A stretch of 38,236 bases of DNA, from positions 1 to 38,236 of IMG/VR virus record IMGVR_UViG_3300044816_000091. One strand, given 5' to 3'. The notes beneath the pieces are model-generated. The model saw only the letters and a program-made list of their open reading frames with translations. It made no database searches and was not told the origin of the DNA. Made by a program: the position numbers and the translations under genes. Below are positions 14,638-20,479 of the stretch, in pieces (the stretch's first letter is position 1; each line of letters begins with the position of its first letter). This DNA comes from a virus.

Positions 14638-14858
14638 TGACCGCACTGAATTTCATCGAAAACACTTACGAGGGAATGCGCCGGATCTGCTATGGCGACG
14701 AGGGCGCAACGTTTGTCCCCGTCTGTGAAAAGTGTGGACGTTTTGTAAAGGCAGATCAAAACGTGGTCTTTACTTACGACGGCCCGCCGCTCGATGCGCC
14801 AAACGCGACTTGTAAAAAATGTGGCCGCGTCCAAATGCTTTTCGAGGGGTATATATGA
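14637..14858 (+). CDS. Small zinc-ribbon protein, 73 aa
   Basis: CEKCGRF (about 30-36) and CKKCGRV (about 59-65) form a clear four-Cys ribbon separated by FTYDGPPLDAPNAT. The start overlaps the preceding stop by one base and the stop overlaps the next ATG. It resembles stand-alone zinc ribbons of phages without known role. Confidence 0.65.
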   Translation: MTALNFIENTYEGMRRICYGDEGATFVPVCEKCGRFVKADQNVVFTYDGPPLDAPNATCKKCGRVQMLFEGYI

Positions 14859-15175
14859 CACCGGGAGAACGCGCAGAGAAGATGATTCAGTACCAAATTG
14901 AAAATGACTCCTTGCAATTTGATTACAAGGCCTTCTATGCCGCCGAGATCCGGCAAGCGGAACAAGATGCTTATGCTCACGGCCACTTAGCCGGAGTACA
15001 CACAGCTATGCCAGGGATTATTAAAGAGGCCAAAGCCGAAGCCTACGAAGACGCGGCGAAGATTGCGGAGAGACTCTGTACCATCGAAAATAATGCTCAT
15101 GCCAACAGTGACTATTGGAACGCTTGTAAGGACATTATAAGAGAGATCCGCGCCCGAGCGAAGGAGATCAAATGA
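14855..15175 (+). CDS. Helical hypothetical protein, 106 aa
   Basis: Start 14855 comes from the ATGA overlap; the frame opens at 14819 but that part lies in the zinc-ribbon gene. The product is an Ala/Glu-rich helix bundle (MTPGERAEKMIQYQIE, EAKAEAYEDAAKIAERLC). It ends with a strong AAGGAG site for the following 24-residue gene. Confidence 0.65.
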   Translation: MTPGERAEKMIQYQIENDSLQFDYKAFYAAEIRQAEQDAYAHGHLAGVHTAMPGIIKEAKAEAYEDAAKIAERLCTIENNAHANSDYWNACKDIIREIRARAKEIK

Positions 15176-15246
15176 TGGAACAATTTTGGCCGTTTAGTTT
15201 GATTATCGGATTGCTATTAGCCCTGATTCCATTGGTGATGAAATAA
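15172..15246 (+). CDS. Transmembrane microprotein, 24 aa
   Basis: The product is a short cap (MMEQFWPF) and one hydrophobic span (SLIIGLLLALIPLV) ending Met-Lys. AAGGAG lies seven bases upstream. It is locked by ATGA to the gene before and TAATG to the gene after. A one-span microprotein could modify a host membrane complex or act in superinfection control, which is inference only. Confidence 0.55.
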   Translation: MMEQFWPFSLIIGLLLALIPLVMK

Positions 15247-15476
15247 TGACATTTACCGATGAGGATTTGAAGCAGTGGAAAATTTCACTATCAGGACAAG
15301 GGACATCTTTTTTGTTTCAGCGTAACGATCTTGAAGGACTCATCGCCCGCCTGGAAGCGGCAGAGAAGCTTAACGATGCATATATGAGAAGGACATGCCG
15401 ACATATCAGTAGGCATCCGGGTGACACGGAAATCCATAAGGCAATGGACGTATGGCGCAAGGCGTCGGGGAAATGA
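15246..15476 (+). CDS. Small paralogue pair, member 1, 76 aa
   Basis: Begins MTFTDEDLKQW and contains LEGLIARLEAAEKLN and WRKASGK. The same order appears in the next gene, so the two are tandem duplicates. The last part has a CRH element. It overlaps both neighbours. Function unknown. Confidence 0.6.
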   Translation: MTFTDEDLKQWKISLSGQGTSFLFQRNDLEGLIARLEAAEKLNDAYMRRTCRHISRHPGDTEIHKAMDVWRKASGK

Positions 15477-15664
15477 CATTTACCGATGCAGAATTAGAGA
15501 TACTCAAGCGCATGGTTGATGTTGGGAATTTGCCCGTTTCCTCAAGCGCATTAAGAGGGCTTATAGAACGATTGGAAGCGGCGGAACAGTGGGCACATTG
15601 CAGATGCGTCGATAATCGTCCTTGTCCAAATGAGAAGGATTGGCTAAAGAAGGCGGGGAAATGA
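15473..15664 (+). CDS. Small paralogue pair, member 2, 63 aa
   Basis: Start 15473 (ATGA) is chosen over 15452. It begins MTFTDAELEIL, has LRGLIERLEAAEQW and ends WLKKAGK, in line with member 1 at 15246. It adds a CRC and a distal Cys that could hold a metal. A coiled coil around the LEAAE part is likely. Confidence 0.6.
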   Translation: MTFTDAELEILKRMVDVGNLPVSSSALRGLIERLEAAEQWAHCRCVDNRPCPNEKDWLKKAGK

Positions 15665-15915
15665 CCTCTTGCCTCTGCGTGGTTATTGATGGCCGGGTTA
15701 TTCTTTGTCGAGTCCATGCCGCAGCATTTGATATGTTGGATGCCTGCAAGATGGTGGACATCTATTTTAAAGCACTGTGCGAACAATGGGCGGCGAATGA
15801 TGGTCGTGTAGTGTCCAAGCGTGGGACAGTCATTAACGCTTCGAAAGATGTCGCAGAATTGTGTGAAGTCGCAGCTCGTAAAGTGTCGGAAGCTATTTCC
15901 AAGGCGGTGGAATAA
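15661..15915 (+). CDS. Small hypothetical protein, 84 aa
   Basis: Start 15661 (ATGA) is used. The N-terminus MTSCLCVVIDGRVILCRVHA has three Cys; the rest is an Ala/Val helix. It ends in a TAATG overlap with an RHH-like gene. No family is recognised. Confidence 0.6.
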   Translation: MTSCLCVVIDGRVILCRVHAAAFDMLDACKMVDIYFKALCEQWAANDGRVVSKRGTVINASKDVAELCEVAARKVSEAISKAVE

Positions 15916-16064
15916 TGAAAGACCCAGAAAAGATTTATCTGGAAATTCCTCTTAATCCAGAGTTATTAAAATTGATTTCTGCCGATAGCCAAGCACACTA
16001 TCGTGATCCCGTTAATCAAATCCTCTATATTTTAGAAGAGCGGTATCGAAAGAAGGATAATTGA
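15915..16064 (+). CDS. Ribbon-helix-helix-like protein 3, 49 aa
   Basis: KIYLEIPLNPELLKLISADS followed by VNQILYILEERYRKK has the RHH strand-helix-helix pattern and resembles the two RHH proteins near 10.8 kb. It is the last gene of the chain. A terminator begins within its final codons. A role as a DNA-binding regulator is likely; the target is unknown. Confidence 0.6.
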   Translation: MKDPEKIYLEIPLNPELLKLISADSQAHYRDPVNQILYILEERYRKKDN

Positions 16065-16077
16065 CTTCTTTTTTTTT
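16049..16077 (+). terminator. Intrinsic terminator of the small-gene chain
   Basis: AAAGAAG (16049-16055) pairs with CTTCTTT (16065-16071) around a nine-base loop, followed by a run of T to 16077. It overlaps the stop of the RHH-like gene and the -35 box of the next promoter. Confidence 0.65.
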
Positions 16078-16089
16078 GTTTTGTAAATT
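16061..16089 (+). promoter_or_regulatory. Promoter of the small RNA
   Basis: TTGACT (16061-16066) and TAAATT (16084-16089) are separated by 17 bases. They match sigma-70 boxes at 5/6 and 4/6. The expected start, about seven bases on, is near 16096, where the first arm of the RNA structure begins. Confidence 0.65.
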
Positions 16090-16095
16090 CCGCGC

Positions 16096-16181
16096 ATGAG
16101 AGAAATCCAATTCCTAAACACGATTTTCTGGCGATCCCCGGATTTCTCTCATAGCTATCCTCTGGGATCGCCTACTTTTTT
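16096..16181 (+). ncRNA. Candidate antisense small RNA against the SSB-like gene
   Basis: About 86 nt with its own promoter and terminator. Two perfect inverted repeats interleave: 16096-16108 with 16140-16152 (13 bp), and 16130-16138 with 16164-16172 (9 bp). The second forms the terminator stem. Its 25-nt loop (16139-16163) is complementary to the ribosome site, ATG and early codons of the gene at 9016-9423: 16141-16148 equals 9409-9416, and 16149-16163 equals 9420-9434 except for one C/T. The 5' arm copies the target-like sequence and can cover the loop. No coding frame is seen. Confidence 0.6.
16130..16181 (+). terminator. Terminator hairpin of the small RNA
   Basis: GGCGATCCC (16130-16138) and GGGATCGCC (16164-16172) form a 9-bp stem with a 25-base loop, followed by TAC and six T. 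The antisense stretch is displayed in the loop. Read-through would enter the gene at 16188. Confidence 0.7.
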
Positions 16182-16187
16182 AAGACT

Positions 16188-16430
16188 ATGACTGTTGCCG
16201 AACTGATTAAAAGGCTCACCGAATATGATCCATCACTAGAAGTTGTATTCGATTGGGAAGGTGGGCACTCCGAAGCAAAGTCTTTTGAAATAGTGAAAGC
16301 AGAATACGGGAATGTCCTATCCATCGACGTAGATGATTATGGTGGCTATAACCGTAGACATCAGATGGCCCTTGGATTAATCAGAGATCCTGATGCAGAA
16401 GAAGATGAACCCGAAAATAAAGTGAAGTAG
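16188..16430 (+). CDS. Small acidic phage protein, 80 aa
   Basis: The product begins MTVAELIKRLTEYDPSLEVV and continues with acidic beta segments (VLSIDVDDYGGYN), a pattern common in short phage early proteins of unknown role. There is no ribosome site before the ATG, and the small-RNA terminator ends seven bases upstream, so translation could depend on read-through or internal start. The C-terminal tail is Glu/Asp-rich. Confidence 0.65.
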   Translation: MTVAELIKRLTEYDPSLEVVFDWEGGHSEAKSFEIVKAEYGNVLSIDVDDYGGYNRRHQMALGLIRDPDAEEDEPENKVK

Positions 16431-16434
16431 ATTT

Positions 16435-16600
16435 AGCCGCCATTAACGTTTGGCGGGTGCGTAGCGTCAATGGGTAGGCTTACAAGCCTTCGTCATTTGA
16501 GAGAAAGAATCGGAATTTAGCCTTTGAGTCATTCCGAAAGACGCTAGGGAAAAATAGAACGGTCAACCTTCCAGTATGCTCTTTAAAGAGTATTTTTTTT
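16435..16600 (+). ncRNA. Structured RNA with three-way junction and terminator
   Basis: No frame is open here, but paired segments are dense. CCGCCA/TGGCGG (16437-16442, 16451-16456) makes one hairpin. TAGCGTC/GACGCTA (16462-16468, 16540-16546) closes a junction that holds AGGCTT/AAGCCT (16476-16489) and TCGGAAT/ATTCCGA (16510-16516, 16531-16537). A terminator follows at 16576-16600. It could be a regulatory RNA or a structured 3' region of the gene before it. No promoter was found directly upstream. Confidence 0.5.
16576..16600 (+). terminator. Intrinsic terminator
   Basis: The self-complementary CTCTTTAAAGAG (16579-16590), extended by ATG/TAT pairing, makes a 7-bp stem with a TTAA loop. 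Eight T follow (16593-16600). Confidence 0.75.
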
Positions 16601-16615
16601 CTTTTCCCTAAACAC

Positions 16616-16747
16616 TAGTAATTAACTTAATTAACTTAATTAATAATTAAATTTGGCCGTGGTCGTTGCCTTGGCCCTTCCCACTATAAGCTGCCGTACC
16701 GCTTTACTCTTTCCCTAGCGCGATAGCGCGTCGGGAAAGAGTAAAGC
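16616..16747. other. AT-rich repeat plus 15-bp hairpin; possible replication origin
   Basis: ATTAACTTA repeats in tandem at 16621-16629 and 16630-16638, with a partial third copy, inside about 40 bases of nearly pure A/T. Then GCTTTACTCTTTCCC (16701-16715) is matched by its perfect complement at 16733-16747, with GCGC pairing in the loop. Iteron-like AT repeats beside a long hairpin fit a phage replication origin or another protein-bound site. There is no T run after the hairpin, so it is not a simple terminator. Confidence 0.4.
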
Positions 16748-16799
16748 ATCCCCGCCCGCCGGATGGCGGAGCATGGGAAAGGAGCAGGAGAAAAGGCCT

Positions 16800-16970
16800 A
16801 TGAAAAAGTTCCGTATGGTTTCAGACGTTGTCTTTGAAGCAGAATCAATTGATGACGCGATGGCAAAACTTGCCAAACATTTTGCATCGTTTGAAACAGA
16901 AACTCAAGATGAGGACGGTTTAGAATTTAATGGCGATATCGAGATTGTGCCTTTGGATGACTCTGAATGA
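16800..16970 (+). CDS. Small acidic protein, 56 aa
   Basis: Start 16800 is chosen; the frame also opens at 16773. The product MKKFRMVSDVVFEAESIDDA, then MAKLAKHFASFE, and an acidic end (EIVPLDDSE) forms a compact alpha/beta pattern seen in short phage proteins. It overlaps the next gene by ATGA. Function unknown. Confidence 0.6.
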   Translation: MKKFRMVSDVVFEAESIDDAMAKLAKHFASFETETQDEDGLEFNGDIEIVPLDDSE

Positions 16971-17164
16971 ATGGAGGGAATCAGGACCGTATGTATCCTC
17001 CAGGTTCAAAGGTTCGCGTATTGCGTGGGGCGTTGGCGGGGCAAATTCTAACCGTTCGTGCTTGTTCGTTGGATGAGATTTATTTAGCGGAGTGTCCCAA
17101 AAGTCAGTCGATGTCTAAGTTGAATGTTGAGCCTATCGAAGTGAAGCCGGGAAAATCAAAGTGA
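16967..17164 (+). CDS. Small SH3/KOW-like protein, 65 aa
   Basis: The motif PGSKVRVLRGALAGQILTVR resembles a KOW or SH3-like beta barrel as in small RNA- or DNA-binding proteins. Start 16967 is taken from the ATGA overlap; Met9 at 16991 is possible. Its TGA overlaps a GTG start. Confidence 0.55.
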   Translation: MNGGNQDRMYPPGSKVRVLRGALAGQILTVRACSLDEIYLAECPKSQSMSKLNVEPIEVKPGKSK

Positions 17165-17265
17165 CGGGAACGATTGGGCCACTTTGGAAAGCCTGTGAAC
17201 ATTGCGGCGTTTTAATTCCATCTGAAACGATTATTTGTCCTGTTTGCCGGAAAGAGCTGAAATAA
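17161..17265 (+). CDS. Zinc-ribbon microprotein (GTG start), 34 aa
   Basis: GTGA overlap with the gene before. CEHC (12-15) and CPVC (26-29) make a minimal zinc ribbon with ETII between. It is the last + strand gene before the convergent amidoligase operon. Confidence 0.5.
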   Translation: MTGTIGPLWKACEHCGVLIPSETIICPVCRKELK

Positions 17266-17298
17266 GCAGGTGAGGTGCATCACCCAGATACACCTGCA
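17266..17298. terminator. Hairpin between convergent operons
   Basis: GCAGGTG (17266-17272) and CACCTGC (17292-17298) form a 7-bp stem with an inner GGTG/CACC. It begins right after the microprotein stop. There is no strong T run, so termination is uncertain. Nothing else is seen up to 17372. Confidence 0.4.
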
Positions 17299-17372
17299 AG
17301 GCCCCAAGGATTCGTTTTAAGCGAAGTTTTTGAAGAAATGCGACCAAGATGCGTTGGCGATTGGGAAGGGCG

Positions 17373-17552
17373 TTAATTCGTGTTTGGGTTAGATTCGCAC
17401 TTTACGCATGTTCCGGCTGACATATTGCACGCTTGCATACACGTGTCGTAGCCGTAGTAATAGCAGGTCTTATCCCCGGTGTTATTGACGGTGCACCATG
17501 TGGCATTACCCTGGACGTAAGATAGGACGGCAACGGCGATTAAGAATTTCAC
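17373..17552 (-). CDS. Secreted Cys-rich small protein, DUF3551-like, 59 aa
   Basis: The start is GTG at 17552, because AAGGAGG lies seven bases upstream; the longer ATG reading from 17612 runs through the previous gene. The N-terminus VKFLIAVAVLSYVQGNA is a signal peptide. The mature part has six Cys (WCTV, TCYYYG, DTCMQAC, GTCVKC) and ends ESNPNTN, resembling DUF3551 proteins of alphaproteobacteria. It is the last gene of the amidoligase operon strand and may be exported after lysogeny. Function unknown. Confidence 0.65.
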   Translation of the reverse strand: MKFLIAVAVLSYVQGNATWCTVNNTGDKTCYYYGYDTCMQACNMSAGTCVKCESNPNTN

Positions 17553-17554
17553 GG

Positions 17555-17719
17555 TTAATCCTCCTTGACGGCTTTCATTCCAGCGGCGGCGTCTAAGTAC
17601 ATTTTGGCCCATACGCTTAAATCGAGCTTCTTTTTCTTAGCAGCTTTTTCGTAGGCCTCGCGTCGTTTTTGACCCTCTTCATTACTTCCTAGACCGATAG
17701 TTAAATTCCATGATGGCAT
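17555..17719 (-). CDS. Small basic protein, 54 aa
   Basis: TAGGAGGACACT gives a strong start at 17719. The product has a Lys-rich helix (KRREAYEKAAKKKKLDLS) and ends VKED. Its end contains the ribosome site of the secreted protein, so the two are coupled. Directly upstream lies one copy of the 23-bp element, suggesting an internal promoter. No family is recognised. Confidence 0.6.
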   Translation of the reverse strand: MPSWNLTIGLGSNEEGQKRREAYEKAAKKKKLDLSVWAKMYLDAAAGMKAVKED

Positions 17720-17741
17720 AGTGTCCTCCTATATGTTAATG

Positions 17742-17764
17742 CACTGTATTGTATTGCATTACAA
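17742..17764 (-). promoter_or_regulatory. 23-bp repeated element, copy 2 (internal)
   Basis: Reads TTGTAATGCAATACAATA and on, on the - strand. It matches 20826-20848 at 20 of 23 positions, all three differences being transitions. TTGTAA could be a -35 with a poor -10 (CATTAA) 17 bases on. It sits just upstream of the 54-aa gene and is more likely an operator or promoter than coding. Confidence 0.55.
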
Positions 17765-17768
17765 GGTT

Positions 17769-17888
17769 TTATTTTCCCTCTGATATGACCCAACATCGTA
17801 AACTGCAAAATCCCCGCTTGATAAATTTCTGATCGCATTTAAATCCGTAATCGTAAATCACCATGTAGCAGCGTTTGCAAAGTCCCAT
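17769..17888 (-). CDS. Cys-rich microprotein, 39 aa
   Basis: Starts in a TAATG overlap with the preceding gene. The product MGLCKRCYMVIYDYGFKC and on has five Cys (4, 7, 18, 29, 34) and basic/aromatic residues, with no signal peptide. It may be a small metal protein or a peptide substrate in this operon; both are inference. Confidence 0.5.
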   Translation of the reverse strand: MGLCKRCYMVIYDYGFKCDQKFIKRGFCSLRCWVISEGK

Positions 17889-18118
17889 TAGTTCAGCCTC
17901 GCAACGTCTACGGCGGCGGGGCGCTTAGGTTCTTTCGTGCGCAGGTTTTCTCCATAGATGGAATACCAAGCATCCAAGATTAAGCGCGTTGCTAATAAAA
18001 AGCCCGTCATTTTGTCTATTTGCCGTTGATCGTTCATTTTCCGTTTAGCGATGTAGAGGCAATGTGTCGCTTTAGAGTGCATGTGGATAATGCGGCTAAG
18101 TAGTTTGAATTTTTTCAT
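17888..18118 (-). CDS. Helical basic protein, 76 aa
   Basis: AGGAGG inside the end of the amidotransferase gene precedes the ATG. The product MKKFKLLSRIIHMHSKATHC, then TGFLLATRLILDAWYSIYG, is amphipathic helix rich in Lys and His, with a KEPKRPAAVDVA end. No family is recognised. It follows the amidotransferase closely (two-base gap), so a shared function is likely. Confidence 0.6.
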   Translation of the reverse strand: MKKFKLLSRIIHMHSKATHCLYIAKRKMNDQRQIDKMTGFLLATRLILDAWYSIYGENLRTKEPKRPAAVDVARLN

Positions 18119-18120
18119 GG

Positions 18121-18867
18121 TTAGTTGCCTCCTGGGATATCAGAATTTATTTTTGTCACGGTCAAATGTTTGTCATTGTCTGGGAATTTATAGGCATCAT
18201 AAGAGGGAACAATTTCCGTTTCGATAACGTCCGATTGATAGCGATGTGTCCGGTTTGTGGGGATAGATTTTGCAGATTCAATTGCGCCTTTATGGAAGGT
18301 GTAAAGCTTCCCTTCGATTAATTCTTTTACGTCCTTAGCTCCGACACGTTCTAGAAATGCGCGTTCACTTGCAAGGTAGACCGCTTTTTTAATCGTGCCC
18401 CTGAATAATGGATTACCTTTGCGGTAGGCGTGAAGCTTCCCATGCTCTAGCCATACAAGCGCGATTGATCCAATAAACTTTGAGAAGTCACGCGCCTTGA
18501 TTCCGTGGATAAGGGCCATAGAGTCAACGGCGTAATCCCCAAAATCTTCTGAATTTTGAATGACGCCATTATGTGCAAATGCGATTCCGTCTATCAGGAA
18601 GGGATGCGCGTTAGGACTAGTGACAGCGCCATGAGACGCTAAGCGCGTATGGCCTAACATCGCGTGAGACTTCCCGGCGTTATCAATCGCGTCTTTTAAT
18701 GTGATGGGAAATGCCGTGAGCGGATGCTGGGCAATTTTTCGAATTTTCGCTTTATTATCCCAATAGGCAATCCCGGCAGAATCTTTCCCTCGTGAGACAT
18801 TGGCGCAACACAACGACATAATAATTTCTGGCTTTAACTGTCCTGCCCCTGCCATTAATCCGCACAT
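18121..18867 (-). CDS. Class II glutamine amidotransferase (Ntn-type), 248 aa
   Basis: The mature nucleophile Cys2 (MCGLMAG), Arg75 in GHTRLASHG, NAHPF (86-90) and the oxyanion pair Asn100-Gly101 in AHNGVIQN are the hallmarks of GATase II, which releases ammonia from glutamine. Only the glutaminase domain is present, so ammonia must be passed to another protein; the amidoligase encoded one base upstream is the obvious partner. GGAG lies nine bases before the start. Length is slightly above a single GATase II domain. Confidence 0.88.
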   Translation of the reverse strand: MCGLMAGAGQLKPEIIMSLCCANVSRGKDSAGIAYWDNKAKIRKIAQHPLTAFPITLKDAIDNAGKSHAMLGHTRLASHGAVTSPNAHPFLIDGIAFAHNGVIQNSEDFGDYAVDSMALIHGIKARDFSKFIGSIALVWLEHGKLHAYRKGNPLFRGTIKKAVYLASERAFLERVGAKDVKELIEGKLYTFHKGAIESAKSIPTNRTHRYQSDVIETEIVPSYDAYKFPDNDKHLTVTKINSDIPGGN

Positions 18868-18868
18868 G

Positions 18869-19984
18869 TTAGTAGGCTCCGTTCGTTGGGGTAATGAGAA
18901 AATGCTCTGGGTTAAAACCTTCTAAGGTTGATACGACGGCGACGGGCATACGTTCGATAAGGTTTGCATTGACAGCTAGGCGTTCCGCGCGTGAGCGTCC
19001 GCGTTGTATTTCTTGACGGCGTTCCTCGCGTTCCGTAGCCGTATAATGCTCTCTTTCGATACGTTCACTTTCTATACGGTTATTGTTTTCGATATGGGCT
19101 AGACCATGCGCGTTATCCATTTCAATGGCTAGGGCCTGGGTATGTGCGGTTCCTACGTTGCGGATGCGTCTGCCATTTTCACAGGCATTCGCTAGGCAGA
19201 CTAGGCGGTCAATTTCGTTAGCTATATCGACACGTCCAACGTGAGAAGAAAATAATTGAACGGCGGTAGTGTATGCGACTTGATTGGAACTAGGCCGTAA
19301 CAGGCTATCCCGAATACCTGCAAACATCTGATTTAATTTATTGGCTTCACTTTGTAAAAGTGTAGGATCGGCAATCATGCGCCAAGCGCTTTTAGCCATG
19401 GCGTGACTTGCTGCAATCCACGCCAACAAATAGGCGTAACGTTTTGTAGATCCTAAGAGCCGAATTTCTACGGTGCCAATACCGCCTGGTCTAAACATTT
19501 CAACGATGTTTACCCATTGATAGCGGAACGGGGAATTCCCATATTTTTCTGGGCTATAGCGGCGGGTAGAAATAGCGTCATTGTTTCCGGTCCAACGACG
19601 GCAATAATTATTTGAGCGGCGAGATTCTGGCACAGACGAAAAGGCAGTTTCTTCTACGCTACGTGCAAGCAGCACAAAATTACCTGCCCATTGCTGGCGC
19701 TGTATCGGAGTTACGCGCCCTTGCAGTCCGATATGCACGTGGAAACCACAAGAGCGGTCTACGTGTAAATCGTTGTCGGCGGTCAAGGTCCGCAATGCTT
19801 CTAAACTTTCCGGAATGCGCGTGACGTATTCCGGGGCAATCTTATATTCAATCCCTTGACCTGCTACTGATCCGTCGCGTTCACGGATGACGGATGCAGG
19901 AGTTTCACGCGATCCATGCGTTGCTTCTAATTCCCATCCTAGAGAAAACGTAGGCTCTAGGGTGATACGCGCGCGCCGTGGCAT
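18869..19984 (-). CDS. Amidoligase (glutamine-synthetase-like COOH-NH2 ligase, PF12224 type), 371 aa
   Basis: The family motifs appear in order: LGWELEA (15-21), RDGSV (36-40), GIEYKIAP (44-51), CGFHVHIG (79-86) and VEIRLLG (172-178). The Glu, His and Arg residues match the metal/ATP site of GS-like ligases, which form amide bonds from a carboxylate and ammonia or an amine. A long charged helical tail (about 290-350) may bind the substrate. It starts directly at the stop of the 97-aa gene, so translation is coupled. The substrate is unknown. Confidence 0.85.
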   Translation of the reverse strand: MPRRARITLEPTFSLGWELEATHGSRETPASVIRERDGSVAGQGIEYKIAPEYVTRIPESLEALRTLTADNDLHVDRSCGFHVHIGLQGRVTPIQRQQWAGNFVLLARSVEETAFSSVPESRRSNNYCRRWTGNNDAISTRRYSPEKYGNSPFRYQWVNIVEMFRPGGIGTVEIRLLGSTKRYAYLLAWIAASHAMAKSAWRMIADPTLLQSEANKLNQMFAGIRDSLLRPSSNQVAYTTAVQLFSSHVGRVDIANEIDRLVCLANACENGRRIRNVGTAHTQALAIEMDNAHGLAHIENNNRIESERIEREHYTATEREERRQEIQRGRSRAERLAVNANLIERMPVAVVSTLEGFNPEHFLITPTNGAY

Positions 19985-20278
19985 CTAGGCGCCCATCCTG
20001 ATTAAAGGATCTACGCGCATTTCGCCGTATTTCGCCGTAATCATTCCATAGGGTTTAGTACGCCCACGGAATGAGCGCCCTTCCGGTTTGAAATACCACT
20101 TCACTTTATCCTTAGAAAACCGTAAGCCCATGGCCACTAGCGTGGCACGTGCTGGGAATGTTTCGCCGGATACCCAGATCCATTTACCAACGACGACGAC
20201 GGTTAGGGTAGGCAATTGGAATTTAATCTCTTTCGCTTTTAAGGCCGTTGCTTCCGGTACGGCATATTGGATAGGCAT
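19985..20278 (-). CDS. Small domain protein upstream of the amidoligase, 97 aa
   Basis: The core KWIWVSGETFPARATLVAMG, then LRFSKDKVKWYFKPEG, matches a small domain seen in phage and mobile-element proteins, sometimes beside J domains, with WIWVSG and WYF signatures. AAAGGAGC is eight bases upstream. A binding or targeting role for the amidoligase system is inferred from the contiguous order. Confidence 0.65.
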   Translation of the reverse strand: MPIQYAVPEATALKAKEIKFQLPTLTVVVVGKWIWVSGETFPARATLVAMGLRFSKDKVKWYFKPEGRSFRGRTKPYGMITAKYGEMRVDPLIRMGA

Positions 20279-20292
20279 TTAATTAGCTCCTT

Positions 20293-20478
20293 TTAATCTT
20301 GATTAGCTTCACAAGGCCCACTGCAATTTTCGTCAGAATCGGCAGACTCTTGAGCTTCCGGCGCGTCATGGATGCGGATATAAACGACTTTGGTATCAGC
20401 GACTAGGCGATGTTTCGCGTACGTTTCGCCCATCAGGAAAGATCCGGCGAGAGCAACGGCAATTAAGAAGAGGCGCAT
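20293..20478 (-). CDS. Membrane-anchored or exported small acidic protein, 61 aa
   Basis: MRLFLIAVALAGSFLMGETYA reads as a signal peptide or anchor. The remainder is acidic with two Cys (QESADSDENCSGPCEANQD). It is the third gene of the operon. It could be an envelope-located partner or substrate of the amidoligase; function unknown. Confidence 0.6.
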   Translation of the reverse strand: MRLFLIAVALAGSFLMGETYAKHRLVADTKVVYIRIHDAPEAQESADSDENCSGPCEANQD

Positions 20479-20479
20479 G

